Positions 9,641 through 22,172 of a stretch of 64,000 nucleotides of DNA are shown here, piece by piece. The DNA is taken from positions 1,612,001 through 1,676,000 of the forward strand of contig NC_039510.1 in the NCBI RefSeq assembly GCF_003672135.1. The letters run 5' to 3'. A program made the translations under genes and the position numbers. Under the pieces are notes generated by a model, which saw only the letters and a list, made by a program, of their open reading frames with translations, ran no database searches and had not been told where the DNA came from. How positions within the stretch are numbered: the stretch's first letter is position 1; the number at the start of each line of letters is the position of its first letter. This DNA comes from Ooceraea biroi (lineage: Eukaryota > Arthropoda > Insecta > Hymenoptera > Formicidae).

Positions 9641-12600
9641 AAATATAAACATGCACTGTTGAGGCAATTTATTAAATTTCACGTCCGCAATTTGTGCAAA
9701 CGCGTTTACTAATACGCGTGTCCATCTCGAAATTAATACTGCTGTCCAATATATGGGATGCATCATATTTTTCATACGTTCCGGTGCACGGAAACGTGAA
9801 TAATTGCCGGTATGTTTGCTGCGAGTCGCGTACATCGCGAGCAGTGAATTTCGGTGCGGTCAGTTTATTTTTAGTGCAACTGACAGTTGGTTTCCACGAG
9901 ATATAAATATATCGAGCTGACTGTAGGAACATTTTCTTTTTTTTTCCCTCCGGTCGCAAATGAACGGTACACATGCGACAGCGTTCCGCAATACGTATGA
10001 CGTAGCATGGCGCACGTATTAATGATCGTTTTTACGCGGATCGTACATTTCCCGATGTATCATATGTGTTCGTCGATTCTGCCGAGCCGAGGATTATCGT
10101 CATAAGGACGAGCGAGTGTCTACCAGCGGAAGCATCGCGGATCGCTCTCAGGATGGATGATCTCCGTGTTCACGGTACATTTAAGTAACGCTTTATACAA
10201 GTCGGCTTTATGAGGGCTCAGACCTTCGTTGCGTGCACTGCATAGAGACAACCCCCGCCACGGCGCCCATATATATATTCCACGCGCTGAATTCTCGATG
10301 TAACGACGAGATTTTATGGGCGATTTTATTCGTTTCCCATACACGCGAAATATATAAATGTACGCGTCCGCGGATAAACTCGGCGTAAGCGTGCCCATTC
10401 GAGCGAGCAGCAGCGATACAGAGGCGGTCGTCGCCTGCATAAAGAAAACTCTTCGGCACTTTGTGTCTTTACCACCGATGCGCGCGTGATGCGCTCGCAC
10501 ATGAAACGTCGCAAAAAAGAAGGAAAAAAGAAAAAAAAATAAAGAACACGAGAAACGCGCGCGAGCTTCCGCGAGGCGTTTCGGGCGTTTGCGGGCGGGT
10601 AGTATCGCCGTCGGAGCTGAAGAAGCGCGCGTATCAGGAAACATTTTACCCCGGAAAATCCACCGGTTAAGCGGTGCACGCAATTTAAAGTCGCTGCTCT
10701 GCCTCCCCCCAACCGCCCCGGGGGAATTAAGGGTCAGACACAGGCGAAAGGGCAAGTATATCGCCGCACAGCTTCCGGGTTCTCTCCGCAGCTCCTTTTT
10801 TTCTCTCTCTCCCTCCCTCTCCCGCGTTATCCTGGTAATAAATTTTCTAGTCGTCCAGCGACGCGTCCTGGAACTCGGGAACGACGTTACAGACGGCGCC
10901 CAGGAACAAGAAGGGTGGTCACTCGGACCACGCTCGCGTAGCTACCCTCCGCACATACTAACGTAGATTTACCGAGGCCCATCCGCCGCGTAACGACGAG
11001 TGACTGCGGAAAGGTCCATATACGCCCACGTGGTCACGGGGGTAGAAAGTTACGGCTGGTCTCGTTGCTGTATCAATATCTCGTTAGGGGCTACGACGGA
11101 AATAAAACCGGAATGTCCGTCTTCCTCCGGAGGTCCGGAGGCTCCTCCAAAAGGAATTGAGCTCCTGCTAAGGAACTGATACTGATCCGCAGACGAGCCG
11201 AATCGTCGTCTCCGATGAGTGACGCGTGCAGATTTGAATGTCGGAACTTGGTTTAAATAATGGGAGCTTTGTCTCGCCGCTCGTGTAATTGCGTCGAAAT
11301 TTGATTGAAATTTATAACGGGGCGGAGACTTCACAAGTAAATCCCGCTCCTAATTATCCCAATTACATTTATCCGGAATACGCCGATCATGATGATACCG
11401 CGTTTCATTTTGATGTGCGCGTATCGATACAGTGGCTCATTGTATTCAATAACGAGAATCGTCGTGATCGAAATTTGATTACACAAATAGCATCGACGAC
11501 GCTTTGTGACGGGAAAATACGTATTGTTATTTTGCGAATACATTTGTTATCTCATTTAACTCGTGTGGCATTAACGTGTAACGAATTGAATCCGACGCAA
11601 GTGGAAACCCTAAAGAGTCAACGCCACGAGATGCGCGTTTCATATTCAAATAAAAACTCGCGCGTTGTAAAAAAGCGGATCATGTACTTATCACACCTAT
11701 TACGTGTTTTTCTCGTTTCTTAACAAATATTATTAATCACCCACGAGTAGTTTTACTTTTATCAGCGCGCTTTTAATGCACTCGTCAGGGCCGAGATGTT
11801 TCCCTTATATTTACGACGTAAGGGCGCGAACGGCGGGTAATTCTTTTCTGCTTCCGCCGCAATGATCAATAAACCATCCCGTCCACGCTGCTGAACGACG
11901 CTTTATACTTCGATGGGTGTAACGCCGGGGAAAGAGCCGGCAACTGGTGGTCGTAAGTACTCGCGTACGTGTGGGTTCGCCGCGTGTACGCGCGCGGCGA
12001 GCTGCCAACGATACGCTCGGTGAGACGAAAACACTCGCCCGCATGGTCTAGTGCCGGCGTAAATATACCGAATGGTAAGGGAGACGCGGCTGCAGTTACC
12101 CCGAAAGCCATCGCTGTGAACCACCCGATCGCTTCGTGAAAACGCACGGTTCCGTAAATATTTTCGAGCACTTTAGCTGCCGCGTACGGGATTGGTATGG
12201 CTCTCTTTCACCGTCTCTCTCTCTCTTTCTCTCTCTCTGCCCTCGCACGTATGTATGTGGGACACGTGCATTTTATAGTTATACGGATGTGCATTACAAT
12301 AATTGATAGATTGAACAGTGGACACCGTCTGGGTGTCTGGTGGTCGAGAACGAACCGGGTCGATACCTCCCATATTGGAACAACCGAGTGCAATAATTAC
12401 GTTCCGGCGGCCCTCCTCGCTTAGCGCCGCTGTAATCCGGCGAACAACATCCGCCTTCAAACGAGATGTTTAAGCAAGTCCAGTCGAGATCGATGTTGCT
12501 CATTGGTTTATCATGCATCCGCACCTGATTGCGAGTAAACGATTTCCAGAATGAAAGATTCGTCAGCCGTGACTCGATTCGCGAGTCTCCGCAAAAGGCA

Positions 12601-12797
12601 ACGGAAGTCGTAAGATACATTTTTCTGAAAAGAACGACGTCGCGCTCGACATCACCTCGATTACTCTCTCGATACGATCCTTTTGGTTTCGCCGCGCGGT
12701 GATGAAGTTGCCAGATGCATAACGCAGACATAATCCGTTATTATGAAGGAGGCAACTGGTGGCGGCCGTAAGTGCTCATTTATCTCTCTCTCTCTTT
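9641..12797. other. Unassigned DNA, no gene recognised
   Basis: Mixed-composition DNA with a pyrimidine run near 10797-10825 and CT runs near 12215-12240. Open frames of up to about 210 codons are present (for example 10120-10755 minus) but have no recognisable domains and overlap open frames on other strands. A short shared string, GGCAACTGGTGG followed by CGTAAGT, occurs near 11941 and 12750. Confidence 0.45.
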
Positions 12798-12884
12798 CTC
12801 TGGCGCGCGCGTGTCGTTCTCCACGCGCATCGCGCGACGCGTGTGCGCGCGATGCGCGTGGAGAACGACACGCGCGCGCCAGAG
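12798..12884. repeat. Perfect 39-bp inverted repeat with 9-nt loop
   Basis: Bases 12798-12836 are the exact reverse complement of 12846-12884, separated by nine bases (12837-12845). The arms are GC-rich with alternating CG stretches and contain an internal GTCGTTCTCC segment. A CT microsatellite lies just to the left. The RNA would form an uninterrupted 39-bp stem. The element is too short for a usual MITE and has no coding content. It could be a small-RNA hairpin, a fold-back element or an assembly artefact. Confidence 0.95.
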
Positions 12885-15800
12885 TTATCCAGCGATATAT
12901 AGTTTCGCGGCTGAAACAACCGCTTCTACCATCTAGCAGTTGGCGTTTGGCCAGCCCTTGGTGCCGATACGGCTCTCCTCGCCACGTTATACGAGGGATT
13001 AGAGTAGACCGCGCGCGCGGCTACCGTACCCCATGTAATTACACGGGTTTCCTCCTCTCTCTCATTCCACCCCCCCGATTCCATCTCTCGCTCATTTTAT
13101 CCCCCGACATCCCGCGTATATCGCTCTTTATTGTCGGACCTGGAGCCGCGCGTCCGCAGCTCACGCCTACGCGCGGCATTTGCATCCGTTAAACGTCGTA
13201 AACTTGTCAAAGCGCGGGGGCCGTTATGTGCAGGACTCGTGAGCCGCACCGCACAGTCGCCGTGGGCAACGTTTGCGGTATTCTCCGGTCGGGTATCCCG
13301 AAGACAAAGCACCGACGGGGGAAGCGGGATGCTGCAGCCGACGCGAGGTCGGGGACGAGGAGGATATCCGCCGCTCCATTACTCCGAAACGAATCGACGG
13401 GCTCGGGTGTACTTAACAGGAATTAACGTTTTTGTATCTTCATCTCCCGGCCTGAGGGGAAGACGATATGCTAATCAGTTTGATAATTTAGCTAACCGGA
13501 ACTAGGGGCTTATATTTTACGGCACCGTGTCTTAACTCGCGCTCCAAATCGCGAGCCGAATGTAGAGATACAGAATTAGAACAGATTACATTCTCGGCTG
13601 CGATCGATATAAAAGACGTATTTAGCTATCGAATTGAAAAGTATCTAGCTGCTAAAAAACTGTCCAGCTGCCAGACGGGTAAACTAGAAAATACATACCG
13701 AGTTTTCCAATTTACATTCATAATATTGCCACCGTTTAATTTAAGTATACTGGTCTCGGGGCGATTTTCGTTAACAATCTTCGTTGAAAGGCAGAACGAG
13801 GTGCTTCGCGGAATGTCTCGCCCAGCTGTGGCACTACCTATAAAATCCGATGCCTTAAATCCAAATCGTCCAATGTTTCCGGTCGTCATGGATCATCGCA
13901 TAGTAACCATGCGTGGCCACTACATTTTTTCATTTGCGTCGCGCGCGGATTTACGAGCTTATTAGCCGATAATGGTGAGATATACGGCCGCGGGAATAAC
14001 GATTTTAGCTTATAGTGCGCGATCATAAATGTAGAATAAAATGTCGCGCGACGCGAGGGGTAATACCGGTGATGCGGCCAGGCTGAGCGTATATATTCAC
14101 GGTAAGTGGCGTGAGTTATGAAAACTTCATGTATCCGGGATACTTTATGCCTCCGTACCGAGAAAGCCTGCTGAAATAACGCACGAGCGATGCGTTTCGC
14201 ATATTTGCGTAATTAACAGCAATCTACCGAAGTGCACACAATGCGCGCGAGCGAAAGAGCCGAAGAAAGTTCGTTGTCATGAAAGGGCTCGCCTGGAATC
14301 CGATTGCAACGCATCTGCGAATTATAATTTACAATATCAAATCAATTATTGGATATTCCGTGAGTGGTGGATGGGAAATATGAAGGAATTCAGAAAGTAT
14401 CGATGCCTCGGTTGCGAAATAGACAATATACAATTTAGCTAACGCAAATACAAGCGATACTCAGAACATCCTGTATAATTTGCAGTGCATCAGTATATCC
14501 ATATCAATATCGGAGTTCGCACCAATCGTGCAATGATTCTATCGCCTATATCAATAACATCTCGCGCATTGTAATGAGATACCTATCGCGTAATGATGAA
14601 ATTTATGCAAAATATAAATATACAGAATGCATTTATTAGCCACTTGGAATTTATTTTAGATAGATTTTTTGACGTATACTCTTCCTCGGTTTCCTCGCAC
14701 ATTTCCCTGCGGTGCAATCTTCATGAAATTTAATAGTTTGAGGGCCGAGGTCGCGGGGTTAAATATGTATAGGTCGCGTCGAGCTAACTAACTTTCGACC
14801 GAATTTTGTTCCTTTTTTCTGAGAGGGGACAATTGCGCCGGTAATCGGAAATGTGCGTAAATGTCTGATTACAAGCGACTACAGTCTGTACCGCGCGCTA
14901 CACGCTATCGAATGGAGCTCATCGTGACATCGCGCAAAATTTCCAGTGGAACTCCGTTATGACTTACGTTACGCTAATGTCTCTCGCAAAAGTTCGCAGC
15001 ACCTTTCGAACTAACTGCATCACGTATGTCTAATGCGCCTAGTTGGAAAAGTTAGCGCAAGTATTATCTAGTTGATCTGGGCCAAGTTGGACAACGCCTT
15101 AAGGACGTTATACGCTTGGCCAATTTGATGAATATTAAGGGGCGCGTATTGAGTTAGAATCTGCAGTTGTAGTCATAGATAGCAAATTGGGAAAGTTGTA
15201 GTGCTGCCGACGCTGCCAGAGCGCGTTTGCGTCTCGTTGTATTATCTTAGAAAGTTTCTGACGTCTTATAACTTTCCAACTTTTGTTATATACGTATGCA
15301 AACTTGTGTCGCGACTTCCGCTGTGACAGCTTGTTATTGAATATGAGTAGAAACACGTAAGATTTATTTACGCTTTATCGACACGTGATATCGCATGGTG
15401 TGTTATATTATAAATGCGAAATAAGAGGAAAGAATCTGTCGTGATGTCGAATCTCTCGGATATGTACGGATGATACGCGCATTGGGCGATTGAAGTCCGC
15501 GGCCCGTTCATGAAATAAAATTGGTTTTCCATAATTCGCAATATATGACGGAATTAGAAACGCATTCGTTGAAGAATTACATTATGCGCGTATAAATCGT
15601 ACGAATATGAACCCTCCGTGCCGAGTTATTATCGTACCGGTTATTATCGCGATTAAAAGCGGACACAAAGCGGAATTCTCGGGGAAGCGTAGCGTGGAAT
15701 ACAATTTTCATCCCGTGGAAATGTTTATTGTTTACACTAGAGAGGGAGCCGACATTTAATCAGAACATTTCAAGCGGACGGCGGTAGTTCATGCCGTAAA

Positions 15801-18800
15801 ACTCTCGAGACGGATAGTACACACTTGATGCATTCTTTGCTAAAGTTAAAGTAAACAAACTTAAAATACTGAAAGAGAGATACGAAAAGGGCCGGGTGTA
15901 ATTGCAACCGACCGAAGCGCACCGAGCGTTTCTCATTGGCCCCGTTTAATTTTATTCGCATCGTGTGCACCATGCGGTGTCGCTACCTCAACATATATTA
16001 TATATTTAAATGCATATACGCATAAATATTTAACGTCCCAAAGTATTGAATTAACTAGTTGCTATTTACACATATCGTGACGCATGGCATATTCACCGCG
16101 GCTAGAATTGGATATTTATCATGCTTAACTTAATTAAGCTCGCTTTTGGATACATAATCAATGTACTTTATGTTTTATCCACGATGTAATCACGAGGCCG
16201 TCATATTACACGAAATGCCCGCGCGTTACACAGCCAACTTCTTCGCTGATATTGATATCCCCCGTTCCATCAAGTACCGTTGAAAAGCGCGAATGCATGC
16301 AACGGCTGTTCCGCACGCGAATCGCGGAACATGGCTCTACTTGTTCGCCGTGATTTACTCGGCCGGCGATGTCATTCGAGCACAATGTACTACATCCCCA
16401 GTGTAAGTCATCCGAGTTGAGCGCGACGGTTCGGCGACGCCGGGTTCTTCAGGATTGATATTTCTACCCCGTCGACCGAGTTGAACGAACGGAAGAGGCA
16501 ACGATCGCGCGAGTTTCCTCGGTTTGTCCTGTAACTTCGCGACAAGGGATGCTTCGTCGTCTTCGTCGTCTCAAGTTCACCCGAGCTGGCTGCTTAATGG
16601 AAAATTTCCCAGAAATTTTTGACGCTGATGCGTAAGCATGTGTCGGATGAAACCATCCCCGGGGGATAAGAGACGCGTTATTCTCAATATGTTCGCGTAA
16701 TAGAGTGCGCTATCGCGCGATGAGGAGATATGAGGTAGGAGGATATAACGAAGACACGTAGAAAGCATGCCGCAATATATCATGCATAACAAGTGACTGG
16801 GTCCGACTCTATGCTGCGCACGACTTGTCTAAGGGATGTTATTGCGCCAGACGCAATCACAGCCATATTTCTTAACTACGGCGAAAGAGGAGCGCCGGCC
16901 TATTCTTCCTAGTCGGCGCACGCGGTATCCCACTTTACCCGCTGTTTGCCGTTTGTTCCAAGTTTGTTCAAGTGCCAAGTATGAACGCGCGTAAGCAGCT
17001 GTTATACGATTCTGCTTCTTCGACGAGAGAAACGCTAATGAATCGGTGTTAGGCCGCGGTTATAATTAGTCAACGCTGTGCTCCGACTCGTTTCTCTTGT
17101 CGTTCAAGCCTTTAAATTTCGTATTCGTCCCGCCATCACGAGGTGGATGCGAACGTTGCGGAAATGTCAGGAAACGCACGCTCGGATATTACGAGAGGTC
17201 TTTCTGTTCCGTGTGCGGGATAATCCACGGGCAGATGGGTTATATTTCGCGAATATAATAAACACGTCGCTTTGAGGTACGTGCCGCGAAATTTAACGAA
17301 GACAGCGAACGATATTGAATAACATGGGCGCGGAACATTACAAAGCGCACTCTTTGATTAATTATCGTGCCAATGCGCTGGGCGATTTAATTTTGCGGAA
17401 TCCGCGTGTCTCCCACATGTGTTTACAGTCGGAAAAGCTTCCACGCGCTAAGCACAGCGTTTCCCACCGCTACAACATAATTAACAAATTTTTGTATTAA
17501 CACACGAACGTTTTGCAGTCAGCACTTGCATGCAGGTGTGCGTATCGTTTGTTTCTTTTTTTTCTACGCTTGTGCAGTCCTCAATTATTTTAAGCGAGAA
17601 ACGCGTATCATTTTCTAGTTCAGCTAGAGATAGTTCAGCGTTGCGTCAAGCAATCTCGTTTTTGCGCATATTATAAAAACTCGTATAGGCAGCGATCCTT
17701 TGCTCTCTTAACAACACTCTGAAAGAATTGTGGCGCATTTTATTTACGTCCTCCTCGTAAAAAACGGATCGTAAATGTTCAAGCCATTTCACGTTAACTC
17801 TAGCTGATAATTCGATGCACTTTGGGGGCTACGTAACGTCGGGGCAAATTATCATGGTAGAACGAAATAACGGTTAATGCACAGGAATATACAGTTGTAA
17901 TAAATTCACGCAGCGAGTGCGCCGTGAAAGAGGAGAGCAAGCAGTTACAACGTGAAACGGGTTTGGGGCGGCCTTGACGAGCAAATTAATATTGATATTG
18001 ATACAAATTTGAGAGGATTGAGATTGCGTGATTTTCTATCTCTTTGCGTTCGCTCTCCTTCCGTGAGCTGCCAAACGATAACTTCCCTCGCAGCAGAAAA
18101 TTTCGAATATCTCCGTCAGAATTAAATTCATTAAAATTTAATGTAACGTAGGAATTTCGAATTTGCCTAATACCGTTGCGAGACACGCGAACCTGTCGTA
18201 CATTAAATCTGCAAGTTTAAATTAGATGTTAACATAACGATAAAACAAGTTTAGGTTCGATCGACGACGTTATACGGAAGATTGCGACTCCCGAGCGCGA
18301 TAACAATCAAGAGCAAGCGAGCGAGCGGAAGCCGATTCCGCTTAGCATTAATAATGCACGGAAGTTAAGGTAATCATCGCGGTCTCTCTGCCGTAGAAAC
18401 ACTTATCGGCGCTGTTTAATCCCGCAGTCGCACCAGGACATCGCCATCACCATTAGTCACGTTGTTTACTCTAGATTCCTGGGGAACGTTGACAGCTTAG
18501 GGATGTTTTCTCCCGTGCAACCCAGAATTGGCTGCGGCCTGGTGCGGTACGTGAGCTTATCGAGTAATTCCATACGTCCTGGAGGCAGGTTATCACGACG
18601 AGCACGTCTGTTCCTGTTACGCGTGGAGGCTGCCGTCGCCCTCATCGTACGTGTACGGGAAGAGCACCCCTCGATGCATCGGAATGATGCCGGCGCACCC
18701 TTCGAGTGAGCGCGCGCGCGTGCACCCCATGCGTTTACATTGTGCGAATGCGGAAATACGGCTCGGCGAAACGGCAAAGGCGCAAAGCTAACGCGATAGC

Positions 18801-21540
18801 AATGGCGGAATTAACGTTACGCTACGCAACGCAACGCAACGCAGAGCAACGACGCAACGCTCGTATCAGCCGCGGCTAGATGAATGCTAATTAGCGGAAG
18901 ATGCACGCCTCTGCGTCTGGCTGGAGCGCGATCTTCCGCCCCGGATATTATCCCCGCACGTCGACGACCTTTGTTTCGCGGTGTAAGAGCGGTTTGCAGG
19001 TGCGGGGTCCTTAGAATGCGGCAACGTGCGCACGTTCGCCGTAACCGCGCCTTCGCTCTTCCACCGTTGTTCCTCCCTCCCTCCCTCTCTCTTCCTCTTT
19101 CCCTCCCAGAGTATAAAAAATATACGTACGCTATTGAGCGCGGAGTACACGGACGATTGAATGAGAGATTACGATCGTTTATTCATGACCGACACTACCA
19201 CCGGTTTCGCGAATGCCTGAGTAGATCCGCAGCTGTGCTGCGATCCGCGCTGCTTCTTCTTGTTCGCTCTCTGCTCGCGCGAAACTCGCGAAAAAGCTCA
19301 AGACGCCGTGTGCCACGTCTACGTGACGCTAACACGTGACATATAATGAGCTCCGACGTCTTGTATACACATATACCTATATATTTTCAGTCTAATAACA
19401 TCCCCCGTGTGTTCCGTAGTCGAAACGAAACGCGCCACGGCTTATGAGACGCTTCGGATGACGTAAGAAGAGTGCAATTCACAAGCGGATTACTCTTTCT
19501 TTTTCTTATTATTCTGAAATAACGAAAAGTGTGCTACGAATATTATTATTAAATGTATGCGAACGTTCCAAACAATCCCCAAGAAAATCGTAAGAGCGAG
19601 GATAATCGCGATGCGAAAATTCACGTACGCGTGCAGGTAGATACGAACGAGCATCGATGCGCGCCACCACCACCAGCGCAAATGTCACAATAGGGTAGTA
19701 GTTTGTTGCTCCGAAATTTGCTAACATATGACTCGTGCGCGACTTCGCGCCCATTAACTAACGGTAATGATCCAACAGAAGTAGTTGCGTGCGTCTACTT
19801 TGTCGAGCGACAAACTGTAATGGCGATGTACGGGTCGAGTAATTTAATATAGCGTATAATTTAGACGAAATCGGGAGAACCGGAGCGAGGGGGAAGGACC
19901 CTGAAACCTGTTACCGCGTCTGGTTAAAGTAGCCGTGAAAACGGATCTACGAGCGCGGCTATAATAGCCGTTGCCAAGTTTTCGGCTGTGTTAGGACGAT
20001 GCTCAGATCACCGGCTGGCCTGGCTAATGAGTAATTAGACTACCGAGAGATGCGTCCAATTTTAAGATTCCCGTCGTAGCCGCGTTAAGATAATGGGCTT
20101 TGTTACGGGCTACGGGAAACTACTTTTCCACCTATTATGAATAACAATATAACTTGTACACGTTCAGGAGATGCGCGCTCGGGATTTCTCTAATCTCGAG
20201 ACATCGGGGTTTATCCAATGGAAATGGCATCGTCACAAATTGACATTTTAATTGTCGGTAAAATCACGGAGAGTTGTCTCAAATCAGGTCGTCAAAAGAT
20301 ATGGAGCATGACAGAAATCGATACTTGGTAGCGCACAACAAAGCTTAATGAAAAACTTGTCGAATCACGGTTTCAGTTACATGAAAATAAAATCACGCGA
20401 ATAAAATGATGATTTTGTAACTTCATTCAAGAATTTGGAGCATACTGTAAATCGATAATTTGATAATAAACGCAGGGAGGATTTTAAAAGAGCTTGTCGA
20501 TGTCTGTCTCGATGGTGACATTAATATAATTATGTAAATTCCGAATAACTGCAAGAGAGAAATGCAGAGGATCGTATCAGCGATGTCCCGAGAGCGATGT
20601 TTTTAATTAATTATGATAGTGGCGGATGACAAATGTCACTGACACGGTAAACAATGCCACCACAATTCGTTTGATGATATACTATGGTTTACCGCATTAA
20701 CTTTGCTACTCGTGTTACATCTAGCTGTTTTGGGATCGTCACTGACTTCTTTAAAAATGCAACGATAATATCGTAACGATGTTATAATTGCTGACCTCAA
20801 CTGCGAAATGATATGAAATTTTTCCCGTCGAAGAGCATTATCAAAACGTGACGTTTTAAGTTATAACTGCACTGCGGATTTAATTAAAAATGCTTTGTTT
20901 TACAAATCAAATCTCAGCTATTACTCAAAGCGAAATACAAATATTCGGAAATACTTATTTTACAATCAAGCAAAAGAGAACGGTAGATATTTAACGTAGT
21001 CCTTTACCTTTTCGCTTTTGTGGATTCAATCTGCATTGTCATTACGTGTATGTGTATATACCCGTATGTACATGTCGCTAAATCGATACACTAAGCGCAA
21101 GGTAATTCCCCATGAAGAAGCAGACGCGCAATTAGTCTGTAGACAGACACAGACTTCAGGCTGAAAATGGGCAAGCAGGAAGTTGTTCGCTAAATTTGAT
21201 CATAGTCTTATTACGATCGTGCACGATACGTATACGGTTCATTTGCTAAATCCACGCAAGTTACGACGATATTGTAGAACGACGAAATAGAGACGCGCGT
21301 ACACGCAAATCTCCGGAAAAACGTTGGAGGGCGTTCGTTCCGCGCCGTTCGCGCAAGACAATGCAATTTCAGCATGCCGCTTTAAATGTATCTACCTCGA
21401 ATTAAGACAAATATTCGCCTTCGCGTTTCCGCAGACCATTTCCCTTTGCACGCAGGTACGCGTACACCTTGAGGTTTCATCACAGTTACAACGCAGCGGC
21501 AACAACATACCGGCGCCGCTGCGGCAGGCGATACGAGACG
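12885..21540. other. Gene-poor DNA, no gene recognised
   Basis: About 8.7 kb with alternating CpG-rich and AT-rich patches. Only short open frames occur between 14.0 and 18.4 kb. Simple repeats include ACGCA units at 18819-18860. No conserved protein segment, tRNA cloverleaf or transposon protein could be recognised on either strand. Confidence 0.5.
18819..18860 (+). repeat. (ACGCA)n minisatellite
   Basis: Imperfect five-base units (ACGCA with ACGCT, GAGCA and ACG variants), about eight copies. Confidence 0.8.
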
Positions 21541-21980
21541 CATAGTCACGAATGAAGGAAGAGAACACATAGAGGAAGACAGAGAAGAAGGACAAGATAT
21601 GGACGAGAGGGGTGCAAAGAGACGACACGAGAGAGCGCCGAGATAGAGAGGAGGGCGAGAGGAAGAGGGAACATAAAGCGTACAGTGAGTGAACAGGGTG
21701 CAGAGAGAAAGAGAGAGAGAGAGATCGGAAGAAGGGGAGCGAGAGAGGGAGAGAGAAAGCATCAGTATGGCGAGTGAAAATAGAATAAGAGGAGAGCAGG
21801 TAACGGAAGGACGAGGGAGAGAGCAAGCAAGAGCGAGAGTTGCTGGAGGGTTGCAGGGGAGGAGTTTCCTCCTTTTCAACCCCCGTGTTGCTGCGCAGAG
21901 AGAGGAAGAGAGAAAGAGGAAGAGAGAGAGAGAACGAGAAAGAGAGAGAGAGAAAGTGGACGAGAAAGGGAGACGGAGGG
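21541..21980 (+). repeat. Polypurine (GA-rich) tract, left
   Basis: About 440 bp almost wholly purine on the plus strand, with pure GA runs near 21705-21725 and 21915-21955. The minus-strand reading is Ser/Leu/Phe-rich and open for about 210 codons only because CT repeats encode no stops. It lies directly upstream of the mixed-sequence block at 22.0-22.17 kb. Confidence 0.85.
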
Positions 21981-22020
21981 AGAGACCGGCGCGTAGGTAG
22001 GTATACGTACACACTAGGCG

Positions 22021-22172
22021 TCTATATTTTATATCCGGTGTACCCGAGTTGTCGCTAGGGCGCAGACTCGAGCCAATCGGGGTCGGCCGGCTCGCCAGTT
22101 ACTTTTCGCGATCCATCGTGGCCGCTCTTCCGCGGCGCAGGTAGATAGACGGGCGACAGTCAGTTAGTCAGT
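22021..22172 (+). promoter_or_regulatory. Candidate core promoter of a plus-strand gene
   Basis: Between two polypurine tracts lies a short mixed-sequence block with TATATTTTAT at 22023-22032, a CCAAT box at 22073-22077 and two arthropod-type initiator matches TCAGT (A at 22162 and 22170). The TATA-like site is too far from these initiators to be their TATA box, so the exact start site is uncertain. Support comes from position, ahead of a segment ending in a strong splice donor. Confidence 0.35.

Noticed and set aside
21382..22014. Two overlapping Ser/Leu/Arg-rich frames of over 200 codons on the minus strand
   Set aside because: CT repeats lack stop codons in several frames. This is low complexity only.
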